From Trichinella spiralis (lineage: Eukaryota > Nematoda > Enoplea > Trichinellida > Trichinellidae), in assembly GCA_000181795.3 (NCBI GenBank), contig CM012953.1, positions 14,892,781 through 14,956,780 of the forward strand: a stretch of 64,000 nt of DNA, written 5' to 3'. Position 1 is the first letter of the stretch; the number at the start of each line of letters is the position of its first letter. The notes under the pieces were generated by a model. It saw nothing but the letters and a program-made list of their open reading frames with translations. It was not told where the DNA came from and ran no database searches. The translations under genes were made by a program, and so were the position numbers. This document shows, in pieces, positions 1 through 12,578 of the stretch.

Positions 1-1490
1 CCTCCCTCCCTCCCTTTCTCCTCCTCCTCCTCCTGCCCCACCCCTCCCTGTCCAAGAACACAACAACAACAGTCGGTCGATCTTTTCCAATATTCGTGTA
101 AATTCAACTTTTCCTCATCGTTTGTTCATGCTTACATAATCAGGGAAATTCCACAATATTGAAAAAGTCCCATTAAAAGATTCAATTAAATTAAATTTCA
201 AAAAAAGAAAACAAGCAAAACACCACCAATATAATCAAAGAATAAATAAAATTTGGACAACGCTTCGTTGTTCATCTTGCGCAACTAGTGTTCGCTAGTG
301 GTAGTAGTAGTAGTAGAATCGATTGCAGAAAATTCGAATGAAACGTATGCAAACCGATCTCCTATTTGTCTAAGTGAAATTAATGGAAAATTTAAAAGGG
401 AAATCAAAAGAAAAAAATGTTCACTAAAAGCATTATTTTACGAGCTCATTTTTAGATGTTCTTATTCAAAGGTGGTGAACAAAAGAACAAAGAAAAAAAA
501 TAACAAATTCAATCGTAATTTGCACCGTTTTCTACAAAAAATATCTTTCGATGAGCAGGTTAATATGGACTACGGTAGTTTATTTATTGCTCAAAATGCT
601 GCTATTCTTTTTGTTTGAACGAAAGCAATCGACGAACAATTTTATCGACGAACAATGGAATACTTCGAAAATTCTAACCGCTGCAAACAGAATAATCGCG
701 CGCACCACACACACACATGCAAGCGTACATACAAATGCACACAATGCCGATCGTCAAATCAAAAAATGCTATATTAGGATAATATATATATATACTTTGT
801 TTTCCTTAACAACAACCACAACAATTTTTATAATGCTAAAAATGCGATAAGAAAATTTACACTTTTAAGTGTACAAGTAAGCAATGGAAAAAGAAAAAAT
901 AAACCACAAAGCACATCACTAACGTCAATCATTGTTCAAGCAAATTCAGAAGATAAAAAAAAAAGAAGCAGGAAAAGAAGGAGAAATTCAATCAATCAAT
1001 TGTGCATTGAAGAAGTATTATAGAAACAAAAGTGAAACTGAAGATAGGAAAAGCAAAAACACTGCTAGCTAGCGAACCAAGCATCGAAATAAGCGACCAG
1101 TAAAAAGCTTGAATTTCACCAACTTTTGTACTGTGTGCTTGTAATAAATTATTAATTATGGAAAATGAACAATTGGAATCAATGTGCAAGAAACAACATA
1201 ACGAATTGTTCATAGTGGAATAGCATTTTCACACAAGCATGTTGGAGAACACAAACCGATTGATCGAGACGATTATTATTATATTGTCTTATTACTTAAA
1301 TGTGGCAAGAGTGAAAAAAAGCAAAGTAAAGAAAAATGTAGCGTTGAAAATTGAAAAAAACTTCATCACATAGACAAAAGAGAAGAAATTATTAACAATT
1401 CATCATTTCACCAATTGTCAAAGAGGGAAACAATTTTTACAAAAATACAATTTATAATTTGTCAAAATGATATTTTTCTTTCATTTATAG
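1..1490. other. no supported gene; possible 5' transcribed region
   Basis: The first 55 bases are a nearly pure pyrimidine tract (CCCT and CCT repeats). The rest is A-rich with frequent stops on both strands. The reading frames at about 298-618 and 551-850 have the composition of translated A-rich noncoding DNA and resemble no family I know. The stretch could be untranslated sequence or intron upstream of the candidate exon at 1491-1560. Confidence 0.5.
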
Positions 1491-1560
1491 ATATTAAAAG
1501 AAAAAACAATTCTTTGTATTCCGAACCTGTAAAGATGCATTTCCGTTGGTCAGACGTGAT
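1491..1560 (+). other. candidate orphan exon with start codon
   Basis: A pyrimidine-rich acceptor ends at 1490 (TTTTTCTTTCATTTATAG) and a strong donor GTAAGT begins at 1561, bracketing 70 nt. An ATG at 1535 opens a frame reading MHFRWSDV and leaving the donor in phase 2. No downstream plus-strand coding exon is visible before NSRP1 at 10.4 kb, which has its own start. It may be the first coding exon of a gene with very long introns, or a chance pair of splice-like signals. Confidence 0.3.
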
Positions 1561-2831
1561 GTAAGTTTCTTCATTTTCTTTGCCAAATCTTTGTCAAAAG
1601 TGTTCACGTGATATCATGCGTTGCCGTTATGAATAAAACAATTTAAAAAAAAGAAAAGAAAAAAAAATAATAAAAAACAAAAATGTTGCTTTTATTAAAA
1701 AAATAATATAATAATATGTTTTTTTACTGTTTAGAAGCAAGAAAACTAAGTTTGAAAAAAAATTTCCGCACAAATTTCTAAAAAGGAAAAAAAGCACAAA
1801 ACAAAATAATAGAAAAAAATGCCAGTAAAGCAATCAGGCAATAATGATGATGATAATTATAATGATAATGATAATAATTGAACAAGTTTGAACGCAAAGC
1901 GACGTTTGCAAAAGCGCAGCTGCTGTGTTATTAGCTGCTTGCTGCTGCTAGTTGGTCTCGCAAATCGGCGGCGTTCGGCACCAATTGAGAAAAAGCAAGC
2001 CAGGAACTGCCGAATCGACCGACCGACCGACCAACGCCTAGCGTACATGCGCCTACTGCCGCACCCGGCGACAGCTTGAAAAACACACTTTACAGTATGA
2101 TTGAATAAAAATAACTAGGTTCCATGGGTGTTGTGAAATTCATTATACGACAAATTGAGAAAGGAAACAAAACGAGCAAGTTGAACAGCAATTCTTCTTT
2201 TTTTCAACAAGACAGCTTCATTTTCAAATTATCATCCATAATTGCTAAAAATTGAGCAGTTTCTTCAAGGTTTTTTTTTCTTCAATTTTGAACATTTACA
2301 ATCTTTACTTCAATTACAGACAATCGCAGCTTGTATAAAAGTCTACGAAACAAAGAAAATAAACAAATAAATAAATAATATGAATTTTTGATTAACTGTG
2401 CCGAGTTTTGCAATCAATCGTAATGATCATTGATCAACGTTGTCAATGCTTTTGTTCAAGGGATGGTTTTGTTGAGATTTTTTGCACAATTTAAAAAAAA
2501 GCGTAATAGCAATTATCTCGAAGAGAAAAGAAAAAATTGCATGATCATTATTATTAAACTTTTAACATAACATATGGAATTTTTTCAAAGGCAACTATAC
2601 AAATGTAAGGATATGCTTTTATTTAAATTTGAAGAAATTCATTTATAAAATGAACAAATATATATATTCTTTTATTGCATATTCCCTTTTTTTAAGATAA
2701 ATTGGGATATCATTATGAAATTACTATTTGGAAATTTTGTTCAACGAACGTTCAAATAAATCATTCAGTCAGGAATTTTTGAAACGCATCATTCTAATTT
2801 TGCTTCACCGCTCGCTGTTCCATTGGAAACA

Positions 2832-2884
<53 letters not shown>

Positions 2885-4009
2885 GAGTAACAACATCTTG
2901 TTAAATTTGTTCAATATGAATATCAATTGCAACTATCACTTACTTTACTTTGCCATTAATCAACAAAACCTCTCTGCTCTTATCTGAAAGTTTTCAAGTA
3001 AACTTTGAAATATAACAATAATTTTAATATCTTTCTATTTATAAAGATTTTATTAAAATTTACCACTAAGCAAAAAAAAATTACATGTTTACAATAACAA
3101 AAATAAATAATACAATATAAGAAATGAAAAAAAAAATCTTTCTTTTCCACTTTGCTTGCGGCTTTTTATATTTTACATATTGAAAAATTTGCATTAGTAA
3201 AAGGGGAAAAATACAACAATACTCAAGAATAATCGATCAATAATAATAATTGAGAAAACAAACATAATAAGAAGTTTTCAATGCATTTCCAATTTCACAT
3301 GCTATTGAAAATTTTATTATTTTAATTGACCAGTCGGTCAATAAATTTATTCTTTCTTTTTTGCAACCTGCTTTCATATTTGAGTATATTTGAACGTGAT
3401 AACTATTTCATCAAACTCTATATAAATATAAATATAAATAAAACAATCACACACAATTAATGCATTAACAATGCACATCTGGCCGTCAAAGGTGGCATTA
3501 AAAATACTGACAAAAAAATTTGCTATAACAAGCTTAATGCTAAAAAAATTACATTGTCTAGCTTGTAATAATGTTAAAAACATAAAAATAAGCATAATCA
3601 TGCATTTCATTTTTCTTAAAATAAATCTTGAACAGAAAATTGTTTTGCACGAGTTTGCATTCAAAAAATTTTTAAATTGATTATCAATTCTACATTTCAT
3701 CTCGCGTCAGAGCAATTTTAAAAATACACTTGCAAAATTATTAATATTATTCGATAATTTTTATTTGAATAAATCTGAGAAAAAAAATTAAAAGTCAACT
3801 AACTGTTCAACAAGATATTGGTGAATTGAATTTCAACTTAAAATACATATACAGCATTGAAATTTTTGTTTTTTTTCATTTACAAAAAAAGTTAATTATG
3901 AAAAAAGGCATCCCAAATGAAAAAATTTGTAAAATAAGGAAGACATTTCTACAATAATTGTTAAATTAAACAAATTATCGAAGAAAGACAAAAAAAAAGA
4001 AATCGCCAT
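1561..4009. other. intergenic, AT-rich, with one GC-richer patch
   Basis: No coding exon is supported. A GC-richer patch at about 1890-2080 stands out and contains a short GACC tandem repeat at about 2018-2032; frames through it on both strands lack ATG starts and look noncoding. A long (AT)n run lies at about 2835-2880. The lower-coordinate end should hold the 3' UTR of the minus-strand ARAP-type gene. Confidence 0.6.
2835..2880. repeat. (AT)n microsatellite
   Basis: Uninterrupted alternating AT over about 45 bases in noncoding DNA. Confidence 0.95.
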
Positions 4010-7000
4010 TCATACGCAGTTCGATACGGATATGAGCGGATTTTCAGAATATACAGCTGACAGCAATCTCAGTTGGTCACTTTCTTGTTTGAAACTCAAC
4101 GCCACTCCCATAAATGGCAACGTTTTGCTTCTTGTAAGAAATTCACAATTTCTTATAAAAGTCACGTTGAATCTTGAATTTAAATTAAAAAAATAAACTT
4201 TTCCAGCATGGTGAATTATATATAAATATAATACTTTGCCGGTGGGTGTCTTTTCGCCTCTGCTCCTATGAACCACAAAAAATCACTAATTCTCCACACT
4301 TGTTCAGCGTTATCATCCTGAATATAATTTTATTATTATTATTATTATTCTTATTATTATTGTTTTAGTTATGAAAATCAATTTCACATTTCACCTTTTG
4401 ATTTCGAAAAAGCATCAGTTCATTTGGGAAAAGTGCCAAGTATCGTTTGGCAAACGACTTCGTCACACTAACATAAGCCGTACTCCAAGGTGATGATGAT
4501 GTAAATTTAGTTGCGTACTGAAATAAATAAATTTTAAACTTTGATTTAAAAAAATTCAACGGATATTATTTTTTTTAAAAATCAGCTCACATCGTTCAAC
4601 TTTGATGAAATTGAATCCCCTTTGACGATCAAATAATTACCAACACGATCTCCCAGAGGCCAAGATATCCAACGCATGATGATATCAAAAACAGATTCAT
4701 CCGACGGTACTAGACGTTCTGAAGATGAAAAAACTATTATCAGTGTTATTAATAAAATGGAAAAGACGAAACAGAAAAAGAATATTTCAACGAACCAAGT
4801 TGCCCATCACAGATAACTTCAAACAGTGCAATTTGGGATGGCAACGATGCCACGCCGCGTGATCGCACGTATTCACAAACATTTTCGGCAGTCAAATCCA
4901 CACCCACCTGAAGCAAATAAATTATAAAATTAAAATTTCATTACTTCAACTAGAAGAATACAATGACAGTATTTTCGTCTTTAGATATAGATTTATATAT
5001 ATACCTTGATGTTGAAAGAAATTCGATCCTTTTCCAAAACGTGCAAACAATGCAAAATTCCACTACTGACTTTCTACAGAAAAATAAACAAATAAAATCA
5101 CAAGTTTAAAATATATTCAAAAACCAACAACTTTTGGAGTTCCTGTAGGACTGATGAGCTTTTTCTTCGCTTTTTGTACTAGCGAATCTCGTCGATTCTC
5201 CTCTTCGCTGATGTTGAACAAAATTTCATAATTTTCAATCAAATCTGCCATAACGGTGAACAGTTTCACGCTATATTGAAAACTGATTTTATCTTTGTCA
5301 TCGTCAATCTGCATATGAAAAAACATAATAAAATAAAATATAATCATGTGAAAATGTGGCCAGTGTATAATCTATACTTGATTCATGCGAAAAATTGTCG
5401 GACTGAAAATGCAAGCCAAATTTTGCACGTTCATTTTGTTCGTCTCACTGAACTGAGTCACCTCTTTCAAATGACCAACAAGCTTGCGCAACGTTGAATA
5501 ATTTATTCGACCAAGCTGCCGAATTGCCTCATCATAATACCTCAGTCGACATTTCCACTCGACCGTATCTATGATAGCAATGCAAATTATTGGTTTATTT
5601 CAAAAAACAAACAAACAACAACAACAACAATAATTCAATAATTTCAATATTTACCGTTGATATGATTAAGTAAACTGATGGTGATATTTTTCGGTACCAA
5701 GGGTTCGTCTACTGAAGCGAGAAACTTTCGCAGAACACTGGTTACAGTATGCACAGAATGTTCATGAGGCAAAAGGTGAGTTGAAAATGGATCTACAAAA
5801 AATTCAAAAGCATAAAATAGATGGAATCGAATCAGAACAAGAAAAAAATAAGAATAGCAACCAACCGACAATCAATTTGGAATAAAGATCGTCAATTTTG
5901 GAAACAGTACCACACATGCGATGAATACCTTCAGTTTCCAACCCTGCAACCATCGGAAGATAACAACAACAACAATAAAAAAAAAGAAATTATCAGATAA
6001 TAATCAAAAAATAAAATATCCTTCTACCGTAAACAGAAATGAAATTAATGCACTTTTCCACAATCATTGGTACATTGTCAGAAGATAATCGTTGCTCGGA
6101 CAACACATTGCTTTGTTTCTGAAAGAAATTGAATAATGATAAGGTATAAAATGCTTCATTTATGATTTGTCTTTTACATTAATCATTGATTGAACAACGG
6201 CTCTCCAAGCTGAAGTTATCGCTTTAGAATCTGCTTGAATCCAAAGAGTACTGAAAATAAAACCAATATTAATTAATAATATGAATTTTTTAAATCATAC
6301 TCATTTTCCATTAACAAGGCAAAACAAGGACCCTTTTCTTTTACATCTGCACAGCATTCGTGCTTTTCTGCCATATCTCCTGTTTGATAAATCAAAAAAA
6401 AATAATAAACTTCAAACTCTTGACAAAAATAATTGCAATCACATACGGATACTGTAAACTTTGCGAAAATCAACTTCGAAAAAACAATCAATTCCTTCCG
6501 TGGCATAATACAATGAATAATTTCTTTTAACCAAATCTGCACATGTCCAGATCTAAAAGATATTTTCAATTTTTACAATATTAAAAAAAACATAAGAACA
6601 GTAACTCTTACTCTTGTAGTACCATGTTTGATGTACACTTTTCCAACCGTGTCGAAAACCTTAAATTAATGGAAAAAATGAATATTAATTTTGAAAACAA
6701 AAATTCCTTACGCCATCCATTCCACCCATCACATCGCCAATAATGCTCTAAAGTAAAAAATAAAACCGAACATCAGTTGCAAATTTAAATAAATTGTTTC
6801 AAAACAAAAATATAAATTCAGTATAATTCAACCTTTCCAAGTAGTGTTATCCAAGCGGTCAGATCATTTTCATCTTCTACCACAAAACGCCTGAATTTGA
6901 TTTTCTTCCTCTTCGGATGCATGTAGTGTAAAATCAGCACAGGCTCTACTGCCGATTCTGAGGAATGTTGTTTAGAAACTAGCAATATCTTATTGCAAGG

Positions 7001-8960
7001 CAAGCAGTCGATCAATTTTTCACACTAAAACTAAATGCTTGTATAAAATTCAAATTAAAAACAAAAAGCAAAAAGAACCAACTTACAGTATCATCGACAA
7101 AAAAGGACAACTTTTTGTTTTTCAGCACAGCCCACATTTTAGTCATTGCTATAAAAAAAAGAAATCTAATTAATAATAGTGATAATTTTATGTACAATCT
7201 GTGGAACAATTGGATGTAAAAATATCACACTGCTTATATAATTGTTTGCAAATATTGCAAATTTAGTATGAGCAATAGAAAAGATTGCATGCATCATTTG
7301 CATTTTACTTGTTGCTCTTCCTTTCTTTCCACCTATCCATCCTACAAAACACACGTTGGCGTTGAGAGTCAAAATGGGGCTGTGAGGTTGGTTTGATGCT
7401 GTATCGCCATTTCCAACACTTTCAGCATTGTTGTTACCGATGGAATTCAGCCGATCTTCAATCGGTTCTGATTCACCACCGGAAGACCAAGAAACCGAGT
7501 TCCAAAGAGAATTATCACTACCAACTGACTGTGCATCACGATAGCTTGTCTAAAATTTAAATAAATTTCCATATCCATCAAATCAATGTAAATCAATGTC
7601 AGCGTAACATTCAATAAAGTTGAAATGAAATAACATTTCAGTCAAAAACGACTAAATTTGTTATTAAATGTTATTTGTTTAACTATATCAAAATTACAAA
7701 TTTCATCCAGCTTAAAAACAATGAGCACAAATAACAGTTGGATGTCAAGTGATGGATTTCTTCAGTTGGGCAACAAATTCCAAAGACTACAACTACAGCA
7801 GCACAATGCACAAAAAATTTGAATTACTTTTTATAATAAATTTTAAAAAAATTGAAATGCTATATATTAAATTGTGAACCATTAAAAATAATATTAAACT
7901 TCGAGTACAGACTACTTGTACCTTCCATCTATCATGAAAAAGTGTGTGCATTAGCATAAACCATGAAAAACACTATAATAATGTATAAATTGACATACTA
8001 TAGAGAATCTGAAGGATTATATTGTAAAATCAGAAATTAATAGTAAAACTACTGATACATGGAGAAATAGAAAAACGACAGAGTAAATTTGAAAAAAGTA
8101 CTGTTTTCTTCATACCTGACGATTGATGACTGACTGTAAATGTGCTACAGTATATATCACACTTCAGTTGATTTAAAAATAGATCTTTTCGTTTGAAAAA
8201 AAAATAGTTTCCCAGTGTTTAAAACAATAAAAAGTGAAATTATTCCTTTGTAAAGTTTGTGTGGAATATTAAAATTTAATAGTTTAATATAGAACAGGTG
8301 ATCAAAATTGAATAATAATAATAAAAGGCCAGTTTCAATCACAAAAGCAAAACCATCGTTCAGTTGAACCGCATAGAAATTGTCGGTAAAATGTTTACGC
8401 GAGCAAATCAAAGAATTATTGATCGATGAAAAAATGTACGCGTCTGTTGAACCATTTTCCAATAAATGCTTGCATACAAACGATTGCCAGTATACAATTT
8501 CAGTAGAGGCTGGCAACAATTGTTGTTGACCTAAGCAAATTATAACAATGCCATCAAAACTACTTTAGTAAAAATAAAAAAATAATTATCATCATAAAGT
8601 TAATTATTATTTTTTTAACAACACAATTGGTGATCAATTTACATTTTTTTTCACTGTTAACTAAAAGTTGTGATGTGTGAATCATCGAAATTGTCGAATG
8701 ATGTTTCATCGCAAAAAAAACAAAAAAAGAAGAAATCAAACCTCGTTCGAATCTAATGCATCGATGGATGTGCAAAGTTCATTAAGGGCGTTGTCCATTT
8801 CTGCTTTTTGAACAACTTCATCCACTTGCTCAGCAGTGTCAACTCTTGCCAATCCGGCATTATCCAAGCCTTGGTTGGATTTCTGTACAGCATGGGCAGT
8901 GTCGGGCTTTTTGAGCTTGGAAAGCCGAGGAGTTGGTTTCGGCGGCGTGTCCAAATCCAT
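4010..8960 (-). CDS. ARAP-type RhoGAP with three PH domains and an RA domain, no ArfGAP
   Basis: Predicted role: GTPase-activating protein for Rho-family GTPases, recruited to membranes by PH domains. I reconstruct 20 exons: 8742-8960, 7309-7549, 7087-7148, 6833-7024, 6712-6747, 6612-6659, 6447-6552, 6301-6379, 6178-6250, 6028-6118, 5866-5943, 5655-5792, 5378-5568, 5132-5308, 5005-5073, 4796-4907, 4591-4718, 4395-4517, 4235-4265, 4010-4104. All phases join and give about 762 aa. Order: acidic/Pro N-terminus; PH about 140-238 (ends TAWITLLGK); PH about 245-352; RhoGAP about 356-545, with LSSDNVPMIVEKCINFI, the arginine finger in EGIHRMCG (about R391) and NKMNVQNLACIFSPT; RA about 590-680; PH about 685-762. 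The PH-PH-RhoGAP-RA-PH order is the C-terminal half of animal ARAP1-3. The ArfGAP-ankyrin part and two N-terminal PH domains are absent. The start is the first in-frame ATG, at 8960, downstream of a stop. The last junction (4235/4104) is uncertain. Confidence 0.85.
7721..7822 (+). CDS. candidate 33-aa small ORF in antisense intron
   Basis: An ATG-to-TGA frame of 33 codons, with Ser/Asn at the start and Gln-rich at the end (LQLQQHNAQ), lies inside intron 1 of the minus-strand ARAP-type gene. It stands out from the surrounding AT-rich intron by composition, and an acceptor-like TTTCATCCAG precedes it by 10 nt. There is no family match. It could be a micropeptide, an exon fragment or chance. Confidence 0.2.
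   Translation: MSTNNSWMSSDGFLQLGNKFQRLQLQQHNAQKI
8331..8566 (-). other. candidate extra coding exon in intron 1 of the ARAP-type gene
   Basis: On the minus strand a strong acceptor (TTTTTACTAAAG) is followed by an open frame of about 78 codons with protein-like composition, including YWQSFVCKHLLENGSTDAYI and a Ser-Arg-Lys-His-Phe stretch. The Trp-Gln-Ser-Phe-Val start faintly recalls the profilin N-terminus. Its phase does not fit exon 1 of the enclosing gene, and no clear donor follows the FVIETG end, so it may belong to a nested gene, an alternative transcript or a relic. Function not assigned. Confidence 0.3.
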
Positions 8961-10373
8961 TTCAAGCCTGCTTGGTGCCAACTTTCTGAAGCTGCTTTGT
9001 CAAAAATGAGTCCTCCACAAGCAACAAGAACAGAACAACGCTGGCAGGCATGAAATTGCAAAAGCAACCGGCTGAAAAGCGCGCTTATTTGCTGCCGGGA
9101 GGGCACGGCTGCAGCTAATCGTTGCCCAATGTAGAACAATTTTCCAACAGGAAATCAACAATCAGTACAATCACCACAATGGCTAACAGGAAATGATGCC
9201 GCTTATTTCAAAATACCGTCCGGTCAAACCGTATGAAAATTTTCCATCAATGCTTGCTTTTCAACAAACGGAAAGATAACGCCAATACACACACATATGA
9301 AAGAATCGAACAAAACAAAATCAAATTCAAATATGAATCACCATAGGTCAGACGACCATATGCATATGCAGACGAATCATACGAGCTGAAATAATACTCA
9401 CGGGTCAGATGTTTTAAAAATCAAATCCCAATATAATAACTATTACATTCATAAAATTAAAACGACATGCAAGTAATAAATTTATGAAACATTATGAATT
9501 ATAAAATAATTTATTAAAACGAACAATATTAAAAAAAATATTTCTGAATAACCTGTTCAGTTAACACGAATCAATGTTATACATGTTAAACTAATTTAAC
9601 ATAAACATGGTGGCCCAAAATTAAGAAAACAAATGCTTATATACTGACATAATACTGAATTACAGTAATCATAAAAAATTAAATTATCTGTAAAAATTAT
9701 TTAAAAAATTTATTTATTTAACAATAATTAACTTTTTTATATCACAAATAATTAAACTGAAAAGAGAAAAGAATAAATACGTCATTCAAGTAAATAATTA
9801 TACAATCATCATGCCAACGTAAAAATTGCAATACATCAAAATTAAGAAATGATTTGAAATTTATGCTAAACATTTCGAAATATCATTATAAATCAACATT
9901 AAAATAAAGGAGACATTTAAGTAAGAAATGTACCTTTTTTTTAAACAATCATGCCTACTTTGTCATAGCAGAACATTTCAACATGCAAATCTTGCGATAG
10001 AATAAATTTCTTTTCCTGATAAATTTATAATTAAGCATCAACAACACCGTACTTGAGAAGAATACACTTTAGAAACAACTTAACTATTATTAATTGTAAT
10101 AGCAATAAATAAGTGTTGAATAAATCTGTAATTTACAAAGCTATTTATTAAGCTCAAAATTATAAAATTTTATTAAAAATTATTTTATTGCTGAATAGTA
10201 ATCTGTTATTTGGTAAAGGCAAATCTATTCTAAAAAAACTTTCCAAAAAATGACTGAACACGAGTTTCAAATTTACTGTATAGTTTGCAGTTCAACAGAA
10301 TGTTGCAGTTATGTTTGTGTTGAACTGGACCGTATTTTAAATAGCACTGAGATTTAATTTTTAATTTTAAAAA
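8961..10373. promoter_or_regulatory. divergent intergenic region, ARAP-type gene and NSRP1
   Basis: About 1.4 kb separates the two divergent start codons. The first 180 bases next to the ARAP-type gene are GC-richer and probably 5' UTR or promoter; the rest is AT-rich. I see no TATA box that I would trust and no additional gene. Confidence 0.5.
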
Positions 10374-12578
10374 ATGGTAGATCAACCGAAAAAGTAAGTC
10401 ATTTTTGAATAGAATTTGAAGTATTTTGCATTAAATGAAACTTAATTAAATTAAATGTATCCGAATAATTATCCAAAATAAATAATCAAATGTGATAAAA
10501 CTAGAACTTTCTTCAAACGCTGATAAAGCAATGTATTTTTACTGTTTAGATATGGACTGATTTTAAAAAAATCTGCGAAAGCTCCGTTATCCGCTTCCAA
10601 ACTTAGCGTATTTGATAGTTCTAGTGATGAAGAACCGGTATAATAGTTTTGAAATTAGCTTCTGATTATTAATACATACATATATTAACATTTTTCTCAT
10701 TTTATAGAAAGAAGCATCTATTTCTAAAGCGAAGACGGTAGCGCAAAGCTCATTGAAACTTCAGGTAGGCGTTTTGCTTATTTATTGTATAGGAAGTTGC
10801 ATTTTAAAGTAACAATATATTTTGAAATTATATTTCATTATTGATTTGTTTTAATAGCATTCTTAAATTTACACGTCATAATTAGTTTAGAATCATGAAT
10901 TAATTATTATTTATTTCAAATGTAGCAGTTTCCGATCATGTTCTAAAGTGAACAGTTTTAAGATATATATATTTTTCAGAATATATTCATAAAGTCAATT
11001 TTTGCATTTGTAGAAGAGAATGCTTTTTTTAGCATGCAGTACAGATTGAAAATGCTTTAATAGAAGATCCAACAGCATTTCAATATGATGAAGTGTACGA
11101 TGAAATGCAAGAAAAGCGGAAGAATAGAAAAGAAGATAATGAAGCCAAGAAGGATAGAAAAGTGCTTCTTTCAACTATAATTTAAGCTTAGAAGATAAAT
11201 AAATTTTATTTTTAGCCAAAGTATGTGCATTCATTGCTGGCTGCTGCTCATAGGCGGCAAATGGAATATGAAGCTGTGGAAGAAAGGAAACAGCAGCGTG
11301 AAAGAGAAGCCGAAGGCGATCAGTTCGCAGATAAAGAAGTATGACATTACATTTCACTTATAATTTGTAATAATTCGATTTATTTTGAAAGCTATTTTTT
11401 GCGTTATAAAGTGAAATTTGAAGCTTTACAGTATATAGAAAATCATGTTCTATTTGAATAAGAGTTACAGTATAAAAATATATAATAATTTTATTTTCTA
11501 TGTATTAATTTTGAAATTATTATAGACGGTATTTTAAAAATTAAATTGTATTTTTGTGAAATATTTTAGGTTTTTGTTACTGGTACATATCGTCGCAAAT
11601 TAGAAGAATTGCAGAAGCACAATGAAGAAATGGAACGGAAAGACAGATTGGATGGTTTCTGTTTATTGTATTTTATTTTGTCTTTTTGTGCTTTATTAAC
11701 AGTTATAATTTAAGCTATGATGGATGTGTCAAAACAGAAAGATTTGTCTGGGTTTTATCGTCATCTTCTTGCTGATGTGACTGCGGAAAGTTCGAATTCA
11801 ACGAGGTTTTGTACTTTTATATTACTAAAGAAATTTTTTGGTTAAGAAATGTAAAAAGCTCCTTTTCAGTGCCGATGCTTCATCGCAAAATATTAATGAT
11901 AAACTGGTGGGGTTTGATAAAATTGAATCAAAGACGAATACGAAAAAGCAATACAGGCGAATGCGTGATGAATCATCATCATCTTCGTCAGAAAGTGAAG
12001 TTGCGAAAGATGATCAGAAGAATACAGGTGATGTAAGTGATTTTGAAATGGACGAAGAGCAGATTAAAGAGGAATTAAATAAAAGCAAATTGGAAGCAAA
12101 CAGGAGAAAACAGACGCGTCACAGGCAGTTTTACACTCCCAGCCCACCTCCACAATTGCATCATCATCATCGTCATCGTCATCGTTCAAGACGAGAGGAA
12201 GAAAGACATGCAGATCGACATCGACATAGATCACCAAAGGAAAGGCGACATCACAGATCTCATAAATATAGACCAAGGGACTCTCCGTTTGGCGATGAAA
12301 AACGTCGAACGCATTCGAAAAAGCGTGATCATGATACTGTTAAAAGGGAATCTGTTCGTTCTAACAGAAAATCATCCGAAGGTGAGAATGCGGAAAGTTT
12401 AGAACAAGAAGCCGATCCTGTGTTGGGTACTGTCGATCCAAAAGTAGTTAAAGCAAAACGTTTGAAAAAGCTGAAGCAAATTTTTGCCCATCGAAATGAT
12501 GAGCAGGCAATTGAAGAGTACCGTGCACGTTATCTGCAGCGCAAACAAATTCGAGAAGCAGCTACTGTTGATGTTTAA
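10374..12578 (+). CDS. NSRP1: nuclear speckle splicing regulatory protein 1
   Basis: NSRP1 (CCDC55) family, a nuclear-speckle RNA-binding protein that modulates alternative splice-site choice. Eight exons join in phase: 10374-10393, 10550-10637, 10708-10764, 11033-11161, 11216-11338, 11570-11654, 11715-11805, 11870-12578, giving 433 aa. Recognition rests on the N-terminal KKYGLILKKSAKAP followed by SVFDSSSDEEP, the IEDPTAFQYDEVYDEMQ block, VHSLLAAAHRRQMEYE, FVTGTYRRKLEELQ and LSGFYRHLLADVT, which appear in the family order. The C-terminal third is a His/Arg/Ser-rich tract, then a short conserved tail with KRLKKLKQIFAHRNDEQAIE. An AATAAA lies at 12659-12664. The very short first exon (7 codons) is supported by the start codon and the GTAAGT donor. 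Confidence 0.95.

Noticed and set aside
298-850. Two overlapping frames near the window start
   Set aside because: No splice or family support; Lys/Asn/Thr-rich translation of A-rich DNA.
7700-7830. Minus-strand frame with VVVVFGICCPTEE, first considered as a profilin C-terminus
   Set aside because: No acceptor, alignment poor, and the opposite strand offers a more protein-like frame.
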